This document shows positions 44,957-54,783 of a stretch of DNA of 64,000 nucleotides, piece by piece. Both the position numbers and the translations under genes were made by a program. How positions within the stretch are numbered: position 1 is the stretch's first letter; the number at the start of each line of letters is the position of its first letter. A model generated the notes under the pieces. It made no database searches. It had not been told where the DNA came from and saw nothing but the letters and a program-made list of their open reading frames with translations. Source of the DNA: Schistocerca nitens (taxonomy: Eukaryota; Arthropoda; Insecta; Orthoptera; Acrididae); NCBI RefSeq assembly GCF_023898315.1, contig NC_064622.1, positions 177,154,178 through 177,218,177 on the forward strand. The letters are read 5' to 3'.

Positions 44957-45250
44957 CGAATAAGGCTTCCACATTCCTCACCACATGCGTCCGGGTATTT
45001 TTGCGGTTGTGGTCTTCAGTCTGAAGACTGGTTTGATGCAACTCTCCACGCTACTCTATCCTGTGCAACCCTGTTCATCTCCGAGGATTTGCTTAGTGTA
45101 TTCATCTCTTGGTCTCCCTCTACGATTTTTACTCCCCGCATTTCCCTCCAGTACTAAACTGGTGACCCCTTGATGTCTCTGAATGTGTCCTACAAACAGG
45201 TTCCTTCTTTTGATCAAGTTCTGCTGAAATGTGACATGTGGTACGTTTCA
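44957..45250 (-). pseudogene. Tc1-like transposase scrap holding an RTE 3'-end fragment
   Basis: CGAATAAGGCTTCCACATTC at 44958 and GAAATGTGACATGTGGTACG at about 45225-45244 are adjacent in the related Tc1 element at 47335-47400 but are separated here by about 230 bp. On the minus strand the outer part reads HVVRNVEALFE, matching the segment after the DNARPH box of a Tc1 transposase. Confidence 0.7.
44997..45226 (-). mobile_element. RTE-like LINE 3'-terminal fragment
   Basis: GTGGTCTTCAGTCTGAAGAC, CTACTCTATCCTGTGCAACC and CTCTTGGTCTCCCTCTACGA follow the order of the 3' end of the LINE at 26410-26660. There is an internal deletion of about 25 bp and more divergence. It is a 5'-truncated insertion into a Tc1-like element. 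Confidence 0.8.
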
Positions 45251-45559
45251 AGAAGAATGAGACAGTGTGTTTCGTCCTCTGACGTACATCTCGAGAAATA
45301 CCACGATGGGAGAACCATAACAATTACAGCTCACACGGAGGCTTACCGACTCTCGCACTTCCCATGCAGGGTGAAAATGGTAGTGGTGACCAAAATACCC
45401 TCCGCCGAAGACGTCTTGCGGCCTTCATATGAAGATTTAGATATTGCTTTAAAAATATAATTAAATCAAAAATAATTCTGTTGTAAATTATAAAACTTGA
45501 ATATCACTGTCAAGCAATATATGAGGGGAAAAATGGTCGGTTGAGGAACGTAGGCGTCG

Positions 45560-47300
45560 CATTTGCTTAGAGAAACTCATTAGAATTAAGGCTGGTAGTA
45601 GGCACATGGACTCACGGGAAATAGTTCTACATGTCTTCTCCGGAACTTATCTTGAGCAATTAACCAGAGAACTGACACATGAGGGTAACAACTTAGATCT
45701 CTTGTTTACAAACAGATCCGAACTGCTCGAGTGACAACACAGAGCAGAGAATTAGTGATAATAAGGCCGTTCCAGTATCGCTGACTACGGTTGTAAATAA
45801 GAATGCAAAGAAAGACACGAAGATATTTATGTTTAGTATGGGCGACAAGAAACAGGTTTCAGTTTATCTCAGCAGTCAACTGCAAAAATTCAGTGATGTT
45901 TCTGAAATTGCTGATTATGAATGGACGAGGTTCAAAAGTATTATACACTGAACAGCCAAAGAAACTGGTTCACTTGCCTAATATCATGCAGGCCCCGCGA
46001 GCACGCAGAAGCTCCGCAACACGACGTGGCATGAACCCGACTAATGTTTGAAGTAGTGCTGGACACTTGAATCCGTAAGAGTACGAGGGGGTGGCGATCT
46101 CTTCTGAACAGCACGTTGCAAGGCATCCCAGATATTCTCAATAATGTTCTCGTCTGGGCAGTTTGGTGGCCAGCGGACGTGTTTAAACTCGCAAGAGTGT
46201 TCCTGGAGCCACTCTGTAGCAATTCTGGACGTGTGGGGTGTCGCATTGTCCTGCTGCATTTGCCCAAGTCCGTCGGAATGCGCATTGAACATGAATGGAT
46301 GAAAGTGATCAGACAGGATGCTTACGTACGTGTCACCTGTCAGAGTGGTATCTGGACGTTCAGGGGTCCCATATCACTCTAACTGCACGCGCCCCATACC
46401 ATTACAGAGCCTCCACCAGCTTGAACAGTCCCCTGCTGACATGCAGCGTCCATAGATACATGAGGTTGTCTCCATACCGGTACACGTCCGTCCGCTCGCT
46501 AAAATTTGAAACGAGACTCGTCCGGCCAGGAAATGTGTTTCCACTCTTAAACAATCCAATGTCGGTGATGACAGGCCCAGGCGAGACGTAAAGATTTGTG
46601 TCATGCATAAGGCTCCGAAAGCCCATATTGATGATGTTTCATTGAATGCTTCGCACGCTGACACTTGTCGGTGGCCCAGCATTGAAATCTGCACCAATTT
46701 GTGGAAGGGTTGGGTTTCTGTGACGTTGAACGATTCTCTTCAGTCGTCGTTTGTCCAGATCTTGCAGGATCGTTTTCGGGCCGCAGCGATGTCAGAGATT
46801 TGATGTGTTACCGGATTCCTGATATTCACGGTACACTCGTGAAATGGTCGTATGGGTAAATCCTCACTTCATCGCCACCTCGGAGATGCAGCCATCCATC
46901 GCTCGTGCGCCGATTATAATACCACGTTCAAATTCACTTAAATCTTGATAATCTGCTATTGTAGCGGCAGTGACCGATCTAACAACTGCGACAGACACTT
47001 GTTGTCTTATATAGGCGTTGCCGACCGCAGCACCTTTTGTTCTGCTTGTTTACATATCTCTGTATTTGAATACGCTTGCCTATACCAGTTTCTTTGGCGT
47101 ATGTCTTAGACGCGTATGGTGAAGAATAGTGAAGACCCGCTATCGTTCAACAGCAGTGTTAGAAAGCTGCTCCGAAAGCAAAATGAACTTTACCGTAGAT
47201 ATAAATATAGGCAAAGCCTCGTAGAAAGACAAAAAATTACGACGTCAAAATTAGTGTAAGGAGTGCCAGGCATGAAGCTTTCAACGAATTCGATCGTAGA
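45560..47300 (+). pseudogene. Jockey/CR1-like LINE endonuclease-end fragment, split by a Tc1
   Basis: Before the Tc1: LEQLTRELTHEGNNLDLLFTN (about 45650-45715), as in the end of an APE endonuclease, then after stops SVYLSSQLQKFSDVSEIADY and EWTRF (45860-45943). After the Tc1 (from 47099): SFNSSVRKLLRKQNELYRRY (about 47135-47195), the basic linker before the RT. The right boundary with the next Tc1-like element near 47300 is approximate. Confidence 0.62.
45944..47098 (-). mobile_element. Tc1-like element, decayed
   Basis: Inverted ends share GCCAAAGAAACTGGT (about 45955 and, inverted, 47080). The minus-strand transposase pieces include WPDESRF (first catalytic D, near 46535), QQDNATPHTSRIATEW (second D, near 46250) and NIIENIWDALQRAV (catalytic E, near 46140). 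All three acids remain, but frameshifts and stops separate them. It lies inside a LINE fragment. Confidence 0.78.
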
Positions 47301-48470
47301 ATTCTAACTACCCACCTCACAGAAAACTCGTTCTTCGAATAAGGCTTCCACATTCCTCGCCACATGCGGCCGGGAGAAATGTGACATGTGGTACGGCCTG
47401 CAGGAGAGGCATTGCCTCTGGAGGCGCGATAGTGTGTTATCGGCAACGGCACCCCAAACCATCACATCTGGCGTTTGTTCGTTATGCTGTTCAACAATAG
47501 AGTCAGCCCTATTACATTCACCACAGCGGCGTCGAAAGAGTACGCGGCCTTCACTGTGAGATAAGTTGAAGCGGCACTCCGTCTTCAGGCCACAAGTGGC
47601 CCATCGGGACCATCCGACCGCCGTGTGATCCTCAGCTGAGGATGCGGATAGGAGGGGCGTGTGGTCAGCACACCGCTCTTCCGGTTGTTGAGATGGTTTT
47701 TTTGACCGGAGCCGCTACTATTCGGTCGAGTAGCTCCTCAATTGGCACCACGAGACTGAGTGCACCCCGAAAAATAGCAACAGCGCATGGCAGCCTGGAT
47801 GGTCACCCATCCAAGTGTCGGCCACGCCCGACAGCGCTTAACTTCGGTGATCTCACTGGATCCGGTGTGCCCACTGCGGCAAGGCCGTTGCCAAGTTGAA
47901 GCGGGACTTGTCCGAAAACACAATACGATTCGCTAGTCAGCGCGTCAGAGTCTGCGTTCACGTGTCGATTACTGTCTGCGGCGTGGTGGTTCTGGTTAAT
48001 GGAAGCCGACGGAATGGCATGCGTGCCCCTGTCTAACCAGCTGAATTCGGCGTCGAAACGTCGACGCAGACGTGACCACACCCGTTGTAGTGCTCCCACG
48101 TCCTGTCAGCAATGTGGGTGAAGCTGTTCTGGCCGTTACGGCCATGCGGGCAGGATGGAGGCCATCTCGCGCTGTGATCACATTGTATCGTCCAGCAACT
48201 TGTCGGCGCCACGCACGGCCCTCTTCTCTCCACTGGTTCCACATACGCCTCACTGTTGAAGCGGCGGGCCGTGTACGAGCCGCAATGTCACGGAACGACA
48301 GACCCGCCGCCCGTAAACTAATCATTCTACCCCGTTCGAATGCACTCACATGCCGATATTCCACCCTATGATGTCGGTGAGGGATAGTGGTACCTGATTA
48401 CACGTTTCCACTTCCTATGACGGCTCCGCACCGACTGAGCGTTGCGTGGCACTGACCTGTCCGGTCACAC
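47300..48470 (-). pseudogene. Tc1-like transposase with a 5S-SINE insertion
   Basis: On the minus strand the frame starts MEYRHVSAFERGRMISLRAA (from 48364) with a helix-turn-helix (LSFRDIAARTRPAASTVRRM) and a second DNA-binding part to about 48000. A 5S-derived SINE interrupts it at 47575-47892. Beyond it come DVMVWGAVADN near 47450 and RPHVARNVEALFEERVF (47380-47320), where the sequence meets a LINE. The catalytic EN motif is lost with the missing C-terminus. Several frameshifts are present. Confidence 0.8.
47575..47892 (-). mobile_element. 5S rRNA-derived SINE, uninterrupted copy
   Basis: On the minus strand the head contains GAGATCACCGAAGTTAAGCG and CTTGGATGGGTGACCATCCA, close to the 5S internal-control region. 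The body has CTACTCGACCGAATAGTAGC and CGGTGTGCTGACCACACGCC. A perfect 12-bp duplication, AAGTTGAAGCGG, lies at 47563-47574 and 47893-47904. Length is 318 bp. Confidence 0.92.
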
Positions 48471-48526
48471 AAAAGAGAGCGCTTTGGCCCTAAGAGCAGG
48501 CCATCTCTCTGTCATTTAAATCACTT

Positions 48527-48723
48527 GGTTCAAAATGATTCAAATGGCTCTGAGCACTTAACATCAGAGGTCATCAGTCCCCTAGACTTAGAACAACTTA
48601 AACCTAGCTAGCCTAACGACATCACACACAGCCATGCCCGAGGCAGGATTCGAACCTGCGACCGTAGTAGCAGCGCGGTTCCGGACTGAAGCGCCTAGAA
48701 CAGCTTGGCCACAGCGGCCGGCT
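48527..48723 (-). mobile_element. tRNA-derived SINE (family A), copy 8
   Basis: Complete head and body. A ~15-bp gap is seen after GAGCACT compared with the other copies. Flanks share ATCACTT-like sequence (about 48520 and 48724), a weak target duplication. Confidence 0.9.
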
Positions 48724-49526
48724 ATCACTTAGTATGATTCCGTTGTTCCGCGCGTCCTCTTATCGTGGCGTGTAGCAGATCACTGATTCTGCGTGTCTCA
48801 CTTTTCACCTAAAGTAGTGTATACACTGATGACCACCTACTCAAACGTGTGTTGGTCCTCTTCCGAAACGCAATTCAGCAGTGATTCTGTGTGCCACGGA
48901 TTGGACAAATACTTGATAGGTTTCCAGAGGTTTGTGGCATCAGATGCCTACATACAGGTCACACACTTCCCATAACTTACGGGCGGTCGATTTGTGGGCG
49001 CGGAGCTGTTGCCCGACAGCGTCCCAGTTGGATTTCATCGGATTCAGATAAGCCGAATTTGACTGCCAAGACATCAACGTGAGTTCACTACCATGGTCCT
49101 CAAACCATTGCAGCACGATTCTGGCCTTGTGACACGGGCAGTTATCCTGCTGGAAGGTCCCATCGCTGTTGAGGACGGTAGCAAGCACAAGGGATTACAG
49201 GTGGTCCCTAATAATGTTCACGTAGTCCACAGCTGTCACGGTGCCTTCTATTACTACCTCAAGTTCCATGGAGGCCAAGGTGCATGTCCCCCACAACATA
49301 ATACACCTCCCACTGGCCTGCGAGGGTGGCGAGCTGCATGTTTCCAGCAGTCGTTCGCCTGGATGACTGCTTATCTGGACACGAGGACACGACCGTCGAT
49401 CTGGTTTAACAATGAATGGGATTCAGTCGACCGGATGACACGATTCCATTGATCCGTGGTCCAATCTCTGTGATCCCGTGCCCACTGTAATTGTACTTGC
49501 CTGAGTGCTGTCGACAAGGTATCTCA

Positions 49527-49719
49527 AAAAAATGGCTCTGAGCACTATGGGACTTAACATCTGAGGTCATCAGTCCCCTAGAACTTAGAACTACTTAAAT
49601 CTAACTAACCTAAGGACAAGACCCACATCCATGCCCGAGGCAGGATACGAACCTGCGACCGTAGCGATCACGTGGTTCCAGACTGAAGCGCCTAGAACCG
49701 CACGGCCACACCGGCCGGC
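49527..49719 (-). mobile_element. tRNA-derived SINE (family A), copy 9
   Basis: Full length. A perfect 12-bp duplication, CAAGGTATCTCA, lies at 49515-49526 and 49720-49731. It sits at the junction of the Tc1-like element and the LINE that follows. Confidence 0.95.
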
Positions 49720-49731
49720 CAAGGTATCTCA

Positions 49732-50836
49732 GATCGATTCCATATTCCTAGATTTCCAGAAGGCTTTTGATACTGTTCCTCACAAGCGAATATTAATCAG
49801 ATTGCGTGCTTATGGAGTATCGTCTCAGTTTTGTGACTGGATTCGTGATTTCCTCACAGAGAGATCACAGTTCGTAGTGATAGACGGTAAATCATCGAGT
49901 AGAACAGAAGTGATATCTGGCGTTCCGCAAGGTAGTGTCATAGGCCCTCTGCTATTCCTGATTTACGTACATGATCTAGGTGATAATCTGAGCAGCTCCC
50001 GTAGATTGTTTGCAGAAGATGCTGTAATTTACCGTGTAGTAAAATCATCAGACGATCAGTTCCAATTACAAAATGATCTAGAGGGTATTTCTGTATGGTG
50101 CGAAAAGTGGCAATTGGCACTAAACAAACAAAAGTGCTAGGTCATCCACATGGGTACTAAAAGAAATCCTATAAATTTTGGGTATACGATAAATAGTACA
50201 AATCTAAGGGCTGTCAATTCGACTAAATATCTAGCAATTACAATTACGAGAAACTTAAATTGGAAAGACCACATAGATAAAATTGTGGGGAAGGCGAAAC
50301 AAAGACTGCGCTTTGTTGGCAGAACACTTAGAAGATGCGGCAAACCCACTATTGAGACAGCCTACATTACACTTGTCCGTCCTCTGCTGGAATATTTCTG
50401 TGCGGTGTGGGATCCTTACCAGGTAGGACTGACGGGGGTCATCGAAAAAGTGCAAAGAAGGGCAGCCCGTTTCGTGTTGTCGCACAATAGTGGTGGGAGT
50501 GTCACTGATGTGATACGCGAGTTGGAGTGGCAGTCACTGAAACAAAGGCGTTTTTCTTTGCGGCGAGATCTATTTACGAAGTTTCAATCACCAACTTTCT
50601 TTTCCGAATGCGAAAATATTTTGTTGACACCCACCTACGTAGGGAGAAATGATCATCATAATAAAATAAGAGAAATCCGAGCTCGAACGGAAAGATTTAG
50701 GTGTTCCTTTTTCCCAAGCGCCATTCTTGAGTGGCATGGTAGAGAAGTAGTATGAAAATGGTTCGATGAACCCTCTGCCAAGCACTTAAGTGTGAATTGC
50801 AGAGTAACCATGTAGATGTAGATGTAGATGTAGATG
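49732..50836 (+). pseudogene. Jockey/CR1-like LINE, 5'-truncated, altered catalytic box
   Basis: One frame with a single TAG (50138-50140) covers FLDFQKAFDTVPHKR, GVPQGSVIGPLLFLIYVHDLG, then LFAEDAVIYR where relatives have FADDA. After the stop it continues KYLAITITRNLNWKDHI, RPLLEYFCAVWDPYQ and ARFVLSHNS to a terminal TAG near 50752. The 3' tail is (TGTAGA)n at 50813-50836. The D-to-E change removes a metal-binding aspartate, so the RT would be impaired. The copy at 61938-63395 has intact FADD. Confidence 0.87.
50813..50836 (+). repeat. (TGTAGA)n LINE tail
   Basis: Four near-perfect hexamers close the LINE. The related LINE at 61938 ends in the same repeat near 63373-63388, so this is a family 3' tail rather than an independent microsatellite. 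Confidence 0.9.
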
Positions 50837-50913
50837 TTGGGTCAATACGGCAACATGTAGGGGTCCTCTGCTGCGGAAAACAATGTTCAACACTGTGCGC
50901 TGAACATTGTGCT

Positions 50914-51099
50914 ACCGGCCGTAGTGGCCGAGTGGTTCTGGGCGCTTCAGTCTGGAACCGCGCGACCGCTACGGTCGCAGGTTCGAATCCTGCCTCGGGC
51001 ATGGATGTGTGTGGTGTCCTTAGGTTAGTTAGGTTTAAGTAGTTCTAAGTTCTAGGGGACTGATGACCTCAGATGTTAAGTCCCATAGTGCTCAGAGCC
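50914..51099 (+). mobile_element. tRNA-derived SINE (family A), copy 10
   Basis: Complete head (GGCCGTAGTGGCCGAGTGG) and body. An 11-bp duplication with one mismatch, AACATTGTGCT at 50903-50913 and AACACTGTGCT at 51100-51110, lies in the Tc1-like transposase. Confidence 0.93.
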
Positions 51100-51400
51100 A
51101 ACACTGTGCTCCAAAACACCTGTGCCTGCACCAGCACTGTACTCTGATGCCAGATCTGCCACAGGTCGCCGCCCATCCTGCTTTAGAAAGAGAGCAAGCC
51201 TCCGGTTCCTATGTTCTGTGATGAGGTATGGACGCCCAACTTCTTGTCGCCTACTCGTGGTTTCAATATTCTTCAACCACTTTCCACAGACGCTCACGGC
51301 AGTAGCTTTTGAAGAACCGACCAGCTTCGCCGATTCCTACATGCTCGCTCCCAGGCACTGGGCCACAACAATCTGGCTTTTGTCAAAGTCGCCTAAGTAA

Positions 51401-51709
51401 GCGAATTTCCGCATTTGCGCCACTTATCGTCTCTATAATGATTCCCCATTCGTCTCTGCTCCGCTCATACATTTCCCTTGCCGCGTCACGTGCCCTCAGC
51501 GTCACCGCCTTGGGCAGTACTCTTAAGACTAGCTCACACGACGACACGAGGTTGCAGGCATTAGCGCTATCGGCCACTGCGCAAACGCGCCGCGCGTTAG
51601 CACAACTCGTTGGTGAAACTAAACACTTTCGGAGTGTTGCAATTTTGGCGACACTAGTTGCATGAGTTTTGAGTTTATATTTGTTCGTAGAGTGCAGGCA
51701 AACTGAAAT
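51401..51709. other. Unassigned sequence between Tc1 and MADF remnants
   Basis: GC-moderate sequence without a recognised motif. Its right part probably holds the 5' region of the MADF-domain gene remnant. Confidence 0.4.
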
Positions 51710-52065
51710 ATGAAGTGGGGAGCGGAGAATAATGTTCGCTTTTTGTATGTCTATACTTTGCATAGGTGTTTGTGGGATTTCAGTGATGCTGATTACAAAA
51801 ATAAGCAACATATTGCTGCTGCTGAGACCATCATGTGAGATCATAACATAGATGGTTTGATAATATCTGAGCTGCAGGGCAAAATTTATTGAGTTAGGAT
51901 CACATATACAACTGAATTAAGAAAACTACAAGGAAGTGTAATTCTAGCTGTGGGAATGCTCTCGTCTGCAAGACTAAAATCCCATCGTTCGAGCTGGCCA
52001 ACTCTTTGTTTAGGAATATTGTTGACAGGAGGGAAGGCTACACAAATTCAAGAAGCTGCATTCCT
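51710..52065 (+). pseudogene. MADF-domain protein remnant (Harbinger accessory type)
   Basis: From ATG 51710 the frame reads VRFLYVYTLHRCLWDFSDAD and YKNKQ, then TGA at 51836-51838, then IDGLIISELQGKIY, another TGA, and TTELRKLQGS. A shift then leads to KIPSFELANSLFRNIV. This is the MADF pattern (LW at start, DYKNK, a KIKxLR-like helix, a YxxELxKxxxS helix), a DNA-binding domain. PIF/Harbinger transposons encode a Myb/MADF-type protein alongside the transposase, and a Harbinger transposase fragment lies 340 bp away on the other strand. It could be a decayed host gene, but the neighbour favours a transposon origin. Confidence 0.72.
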
Positions 52066-52078
52066 TATTCAATATTCA

Positions 52079-52186
52079 AAAAATGTTCATATGTGTGTAA
52101 ATCTTATGGGACTTAACTGCTAAGGTAATCAGTCCCTAAGCTTACACACTACTTAAACTAAATTATCCTAAGCACAAACACACACA
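52079..52186 (-). mobile_element. 5'-truncated SINE, family B
   Basis: Only the 3' body is present (on the minus strand GATAATTTAGTTTAAGTAGT and CAGTTAAGTCCCATAAGAT). A perfect 13-bp duplication, TATTCAATATTCA, lies at 52066-52078 and 52187-52199. The duplication shows that truncation happened during insertion. Confidence 0.88.
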
Positions 52187-52402
52187 TATTCAATATTCAT
52201 CTATTTAAAACGTCGCTGCAGTGCTCCCAATTCACATATGTTACAATTTTGAAATATTGGCACTGTACAGATCTATCTTCAAGAGAGTAATTTGCAAATT
52301 ATTCTCTTCTTAATGCCACCTGCTTCGAATAATTACTGTTGCTAGTGTTAATCATTATTACTGTTAATACTAATAATTATTGGTGTTAATGAAAAAGCGT
52401 CA

Positions 52403-52609
52403 TCAGCAACTAAACCCGTACCTTATAGCATGCCGAGTGTTCTCGATTGCAAATGCACGCAATATGATATGTACTTTCAGTTCTGGCGACAGTGCTTCAT
52501 GCATTACAGTACCTTTATTTCTTATCCCATAATTAACTCCGTTTAGAAGAAACGGGAACAGTTCTGGTGACATTCTAAGATAATTAAAAGAACTTCTTGG
52601 ATCTTCCAT
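52403..52609 (-). pseudogene. PIF/Harbinger transposase N-terminal fragment
   Basis: From ATG 52609 the frame reads FNYLRMSPELFPFLLNGVNY, then a LSPELKVHIILRAFAIENT-like stretch. This matches the F..L.RLSPELFxxLL...LSPELKLAITLRFLATG block at the start of Harbinger transposases. The frame ends at 52403, shortly after a GGTACGGG that could be an old splice donor. The DDE catalytic domain is not found nearby. A related solo LTR lies just upstream. It pairs with the MADF remnant in convergent orientation. Confidence 0.78.
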
Positions 52610-52651
52610 TGTAAATTATTTCAGCAAGGATGGTGAGCAACCTAGCTGACG

Positions 52652-53301
52652 TCTTTGGTAACGCCACGTAGCGCTCTGTATGAAAATCACTGGCTGTGCT
52701 GTGTGCAATCTGTGGCTGGTTGGCATTGTTGTAATATTCGCTATTGTAGTGTTGGGCAGTTGGGTGTTAACAGCGCGTAGCGTTGCGCAGTTGGAGGTGA
52801 GCCGCCAGCAGTGGTGGACGTTGGGAGTGAGATGGTGGAGTTTTGAGAGCGGATGATCTGGACGTGTGTCCGACAGAAAGAGTAAATTTGTAAGACTGGA
52901 TGTCATGAAGTGATAAGGTAAATACACTGTTCTCTATCAAAATCTTTCATTTACTAAGTATGCCTGTCAGTAGTTAGTGCCTTCAGTAGGTTGAATCCTT
53001 TATTTAGCTGGCAGTAGTGGCGCTCGCTGTATTGCAGTAGTTTGAGTAACGAAGATTTTTGTGAGGTAAGTGATTCCTGAAAGGTATAGGTTATTGTTAG
53101 TCAGGGCCAATCTTTTGTAGTGATTTTTGAAAGTCAGATTGCGTTGCGCTAAAAATATTGTGTTTCAGTTTAGTGTTGATCAGAATAAGTAAAGAGAGTA
53201 ATGTCTGAGTACGTTCAGTTTTCCTCAGTTGTTTGAAAATCAAATAACGTACAGGTTTATCAGCACAGTCATTCATAAATTTTTTCCAAAGGGACGTATC
53301 A
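52652..53301 (+). mobile_element. Solo LTR, variant of the 5.2-kb retrotransposon LTR
   Basis: Sequence from GTAGCGCTCTGTATGAAAAT through GAGCCGCCAGCAGTGGTGGA and TTTAGCTGGCAGTAGTGGCG to GACGTATCA follows the 574-bp LTRs in order. Relative to them it lacks the first ~20 bp, has an extra ~40 bp after the GGAGTTTTGA block and about 100 extra bases before the 3' end. It is a related subfamily, not a copy of the same LTR. No internal region is attached. Confidence 0.87.
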
Positions 53302-53553
53302 ACGTTTCTTAGTTTTTGTTATGCAGCGATTCTACACAACAAGCTTTAACTCCATCACAACTCGTGCGACGTGCAGCTGCCAAAACTTGTATTTGAGATA
53401 CGACTCAGGCACCCATAAAACGAAGAAACTGAAGTGTATACTGGTTTCGCCGTGTCTACAGTCAGATATGAAACCATTTGCGTGCAACTCATTCCACACA
53501 ACCAGTGGCGCTTCCCAATGTCGTCGTGTAAACTAGGCTTTAATGTTTCGGCT
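53302..53553. other. Unassigned sequence
   Basis: No recognised feature. Confidence 0.5.
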
Positions 53554-53562
53554 CATCAGTGA

Positions 53563-53997
53563 TGGAAACTTCCTGGCAGATTAAAACTGTGTGCCGGACC
53601 GAGACTCGAACTCGGGACCTTTGTCTTTCGCGGGCAAGTGCTCTACCATCTGAGCTACCGAAGCACAACTCACGCCCCGTCCTCACAGCTTTACTTCTGC
53701 CAGTATCTCGTCTCCTACCTTCCAAACATTACAGAAGCTCTCCTGCGAACCTTGCAAACCTAGCACTCCTGAAAGACAGGATATTGCGGAGACATGGAAG
53801 GTAAGAGACGAGATACTGGCAGAAGTAAAGTTACGAGGACGGGGCGTGAGTCGTGCTTGGGTAGCTCAGGTGGTAGAGCACTTGCCCGCGAAAGGCAAAG
53901 GTTCCGAGTTCGAGTCTCGGTCCGGCACACAGTTTTAATCTGCCAGTTTCATATCAGCGCACACTCCGCTGCAGAGTGAAAATCTCATCCTGGGAAT
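53563..53997. mobile_element. Palindromic element with a tRNA-like sequence in each arm
   Basis: The left arm (about 53571-53725) contains CAGATTAAAACTGTGTGCCG and ACTCGAACTCGGGACC. The right arm (about 53808-53948) is its reverse complement, with minor differences. Each arm holds a tRNA-like sequence: TAGCTCAGGTGGTAGAGCA resembles an A box, and CGAGTTCGAGTCTCGG the T arm and B box. A perfect 9-bp duplication, CATCAGTGA, lies at 53554-53562 and 53998-54006. Long inverted arms and 9-bp duplications resemble Mutator-type elements (inference). There is no coding capacity. A relative is at 62969-63345. Confidence 0.85.
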
Positions 53998-54400
53998 CAT
54001 CAGTGACTGTTGAATTTGTCGCCAATTTGAAGTTCAGTGCTAGCCTCCTCCAAGGCATTGCTATTTTAACAGCCAGCGGTGTATAAACATTCTCGGTGGA
54101 AGTACCTCTGAAGCTGTCCCACTGCGCCACAAGGTTAATCGAGACAGCACAGAAGACTTTTAAATGGACCTATCTGGTAGCGGGTTAGCGGACGTCGAGG
54201 AAGAATTTGGTAGCAGGCAGTGAGCGACTTTAGGTGATGGAGAGGTGTGGGAAGATCTGCGACAGACGGGGAGAGATGGCGCACTTTCGCCGGCCGGCAC
54301 TTTCTCCGGTGCAGGGCTCACTGGCGCACAGACACACAGAAACACAGACACGCCGACAAACACTGTCGGTAGCTCGGAGGGCGGCAGCGCGCGCAGCTGC
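53998..54400. other. Unassigned sequence, GC-rich to the right
   Basis: Nothing identifiable. Overlapping frames on both strands at 54160-54640 follow GC-rich composition. Confidence 0.45.
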
Positions 54401-54410
54401 GGTTCGACAT

Positions 54411-54642
54411 GCAGCGGGAGTGCAGCCGAGGTCCGAGCCGCCAGCCGCCCAGGTACTGTGCCCTAGCCTACTCACACTGCCGACTAAAGTCTCGCCAAGT
54501 ATCGATGTATCGAATTTCCGATAAACGCAGCGGGAGTGCTGCCAAATCCGGAGCCACGAACCGTCTAGCTGCTGTGCCCTAACGTACTGGCATTGCCGTC
54601 TAAGTACATTCTCGCAAGAATCGGTGTATCGACTTTCCACTA
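54411..54642 (+). repeat. 116-bp tandem duplication
   Basis: GCAGCGGGAGTGC starts at 54411 and 54527. Each copy has TGTGCCCTA, an ACTxxCAxTGCCGxCTAA stretch, and TCGxTGTATCGAxTTTCC near its end. Further TCGATGTATCGA-type palindromes follow to 54715. Confidence 0.82.
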
Positions 54643-54783
54643 AATCATGTTAAGTATATCGGTGCAGGTAATACATCGACAGTCGAGTATCAAAATTTTC
54701 GATGTATCGAAATTTTATCTGCGGTAAAGAATTGTTCTATATGAAAAAAATTCTTAGGTTTGAAACAAGAAACACTCATTATT

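Larger units (their letters stand above)
48800..51400 (-). pseudogene. Tc1-like element broken by a LINE and two SINEs
   Basis: The minus-strand N-terminus is at 51300-51120 (VGSSKATAVSVCGKWLKN and VGRPYLITEHRNRRL, a helix-turn-helix pattern). After a SINE (50914-51099), RSRGPLHVAVLTQ lies near 50880-50840. After a LINE and another SINE, the frame resumes as QWARDHRDWTTDQWNRV near 49490-49440 and TFQQDNCPCHKARIVLQWF (second catalytic D, near 49150). The final motif reads LNPMKSNWDAV, so the expected catalytic E is replaced by K. The order and spacing show one transposase, now dead. Confidence 0.8.

Noticed and set aside
53860..53935. A stand-alone tRNA gene (TAGCTCAGGTGGTAGAGCA start)
   Set aside because: It is one arm of a long palindrome with an opposed copy. 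The anticodon loop lacks the usual T before the anticodon.
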